Shown here: one piece after another, positions 5,086 to 5,518 of the stretch
Layout: every line of letters starts with the position of its first letter
How positions within the stretch are numbered: the first letter of the stretch is position 1
From: CALKHT01 sp964511575
GTDB lineage: Bacteria; Planctomycetota; Phycisphaerae; Phycisphaerales; Phycisphaeraceae
Direction: 5' to 3'
NCBI GenBank assembly: GCA_964511575.1
Contig: CAZEFM010000146.1
Location: forward strand, 1 to 5,518
Length of the DNA stretch: 5,518 bases
Notes under the pieces: generated by a model
What the model was told of the DNA's origin: nothing
Database searches by the model: none
What the model saw: only the letters and a program-made list of their open reading frames with translations
Program-made: the position numbers and the translations under genes

Positions 5086-5412
5086 ATGCGAGCGCTGAGC
5101 ATTCGCCAACCCTACGCCGAACTGATCCTGCGCGGCGTCAAGCGCATCGAGTACCGCTCGCGCCCGACCAAGATTATCGGCGAGCGGTTCTACATCTACG
5201 CCGCCCGCAAATGGGCAGGCGTCAACGGCCACAACACGACGTATATAAAGGAAGGCGAAGCCCCAACCGGCGTCATCGTGGGGACCGCGATCATCGCCCG
5301 ATGCGAGCGAGAGAACGGCCACTACTGCTGGCACTTGTCCAACGTGAAGCGCCTCGACAAGCCGCGCAAACCCAAGCGCATGCCCCAGCCGGTGTGGTTC
5401 AGGCCGTTTTGA
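5086..5412 (+). CDS. ASCH-domain protein, copy 2
   Basis: A 108-residue ASCH protein aligning without gaps to the copy at 2269: 83 of 108 residues are identical by manual count (about 77%). It keeps the G-x-K-x-x-E-x-R motif (G17, K19, E22, R24), 'IIGERFYIYAARKWAGVNGH', 'EGEAPTGVIVG' and 'PQPVWFRPF'. The start ATG 5086 matches the first residue of copy 1 and has GGAA at 5074-5077, 8 bases upstream. The frame stays open through the array to an ATG at 4894, which would add 64 repeat-encoded residues; I reject that because copy 1 has an in-frame stop just before its start. The DNA shares a perfect 35-bp stretch with copy 1 (5104-5138 and 2287-2321). Function is presumed to be RNA or nucleoside binding; the target is unknown. 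Confidence 0.88.
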   Translation: MRALSIRQPYAELILRGVKRIEYRSRPTKIIGERFYIYAARKWAGVNGHNTTYIKEGEAPTGVIVGTAIIARCERENGHYCWHLSNVKRLDKPRKPKRMPQPVWFRPF

Positions 5413-5464
5413 GGATCGCTCCACATTCTGAACAGCGCTCGCTCACTCCGACCGGATAAGCGCA

Positions 5465-5518
5465 ATGCGGGCACAGACCTTGTCGGACTCGCCTCGCGCG
5501 GCGAACAATGGCTGGCGC
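5465..5518 (+). CDS. Start of a downstream gene, truncated by the window
   Basis: ATG 5465 has GGA at 5454-5456, 8 bases upstream, and opens a frame that runs to the window end: 18 residues, MRAQTLSDSPRAANNGWR. It follows the ASCH gene by 52 bases on the same strand, as a next phage gene would. Too little is visible to say what it encodes. Confidence 0.4.
   Translation, partial: MRAQTLSDSPRAANNGWR

Noticed and set aside
4894..5412. A 172-residue fusion of repeat-encoded residues to ASCH copy 2
   Set aside because: Copy 1 has an in-frame TAG two codons before its start, the paralogues align from the same Met, and the 20-bp array lacks stops in all three plus frames, so an open frame here carries no information.

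Overview
The window reads as part of a tailed-phage (Caudoviricetes) late region, most likely a prophage or prophage remnant in a planctomycete-like bacterium. The phage call rests on a short, tightly packed plus-strand run of virion genes: major capsid C-terminus, DUF2190-type decoration protein, head-tail joining protein, tail-terminator-like protein. The host call is an inference. It rests on high GC and on a large secreted protein combining FG-GAP-like repeats, a dockerin-like EF-hand pair and a Cys-rich HExxH domain, an architecture I associate with Planctomycetota. No host housekeeping gene is present to confirm it.

Layout. 2-199 is the tail end of a capsid protein. 262-1727 holds four compact virion-module genes, two of the junctions being 4-base stop/start overlaps. 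1761-2033 is a small beta-rich protein of unknown role. 2030-2281 is an unusual ORF, coupled by ATGA to its predecessor, built on a 21-bp (7-residue) tandem repeat. It overlaps the start of the first ASCH-domain gene (2269-2595). The strand then switches: 2605-4573 carries a two-gene minus-strand unit, a secreted HExxH/dockerin/FG-GAP protein followed 19 bp later by a small lipoprotein. 4574-5085 holds a possible promoter for that unit, a very small plus-strand ORF, and a nine-unit 20-bp tandem repeat. The repeat leads into a second ASCH gene (5086-5412), about 77% identical in protein to the first by manual ungapped alignment. A probable next phage gene begins at 5465 and runs off the window.

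Functional reading. The first 2 kb builds the capsid and the head-tail junction. The minus-strand pair looks like cargo ('morons'): exported proteins transcribed independently of the late operon and probably serving the host surface or extracellular space. The most unusual structure is the recurrence of one pattern on both sides of this cargo: a tandem array of about 20-21 bp units, then an ASCH gene. ASCH is a PUA-like RNA/nucleoside-binding fold. Whether array and ASCH protein work together (for example as an operator array and its regulator) is speculation. The repeated arrangement itself is directly visible.
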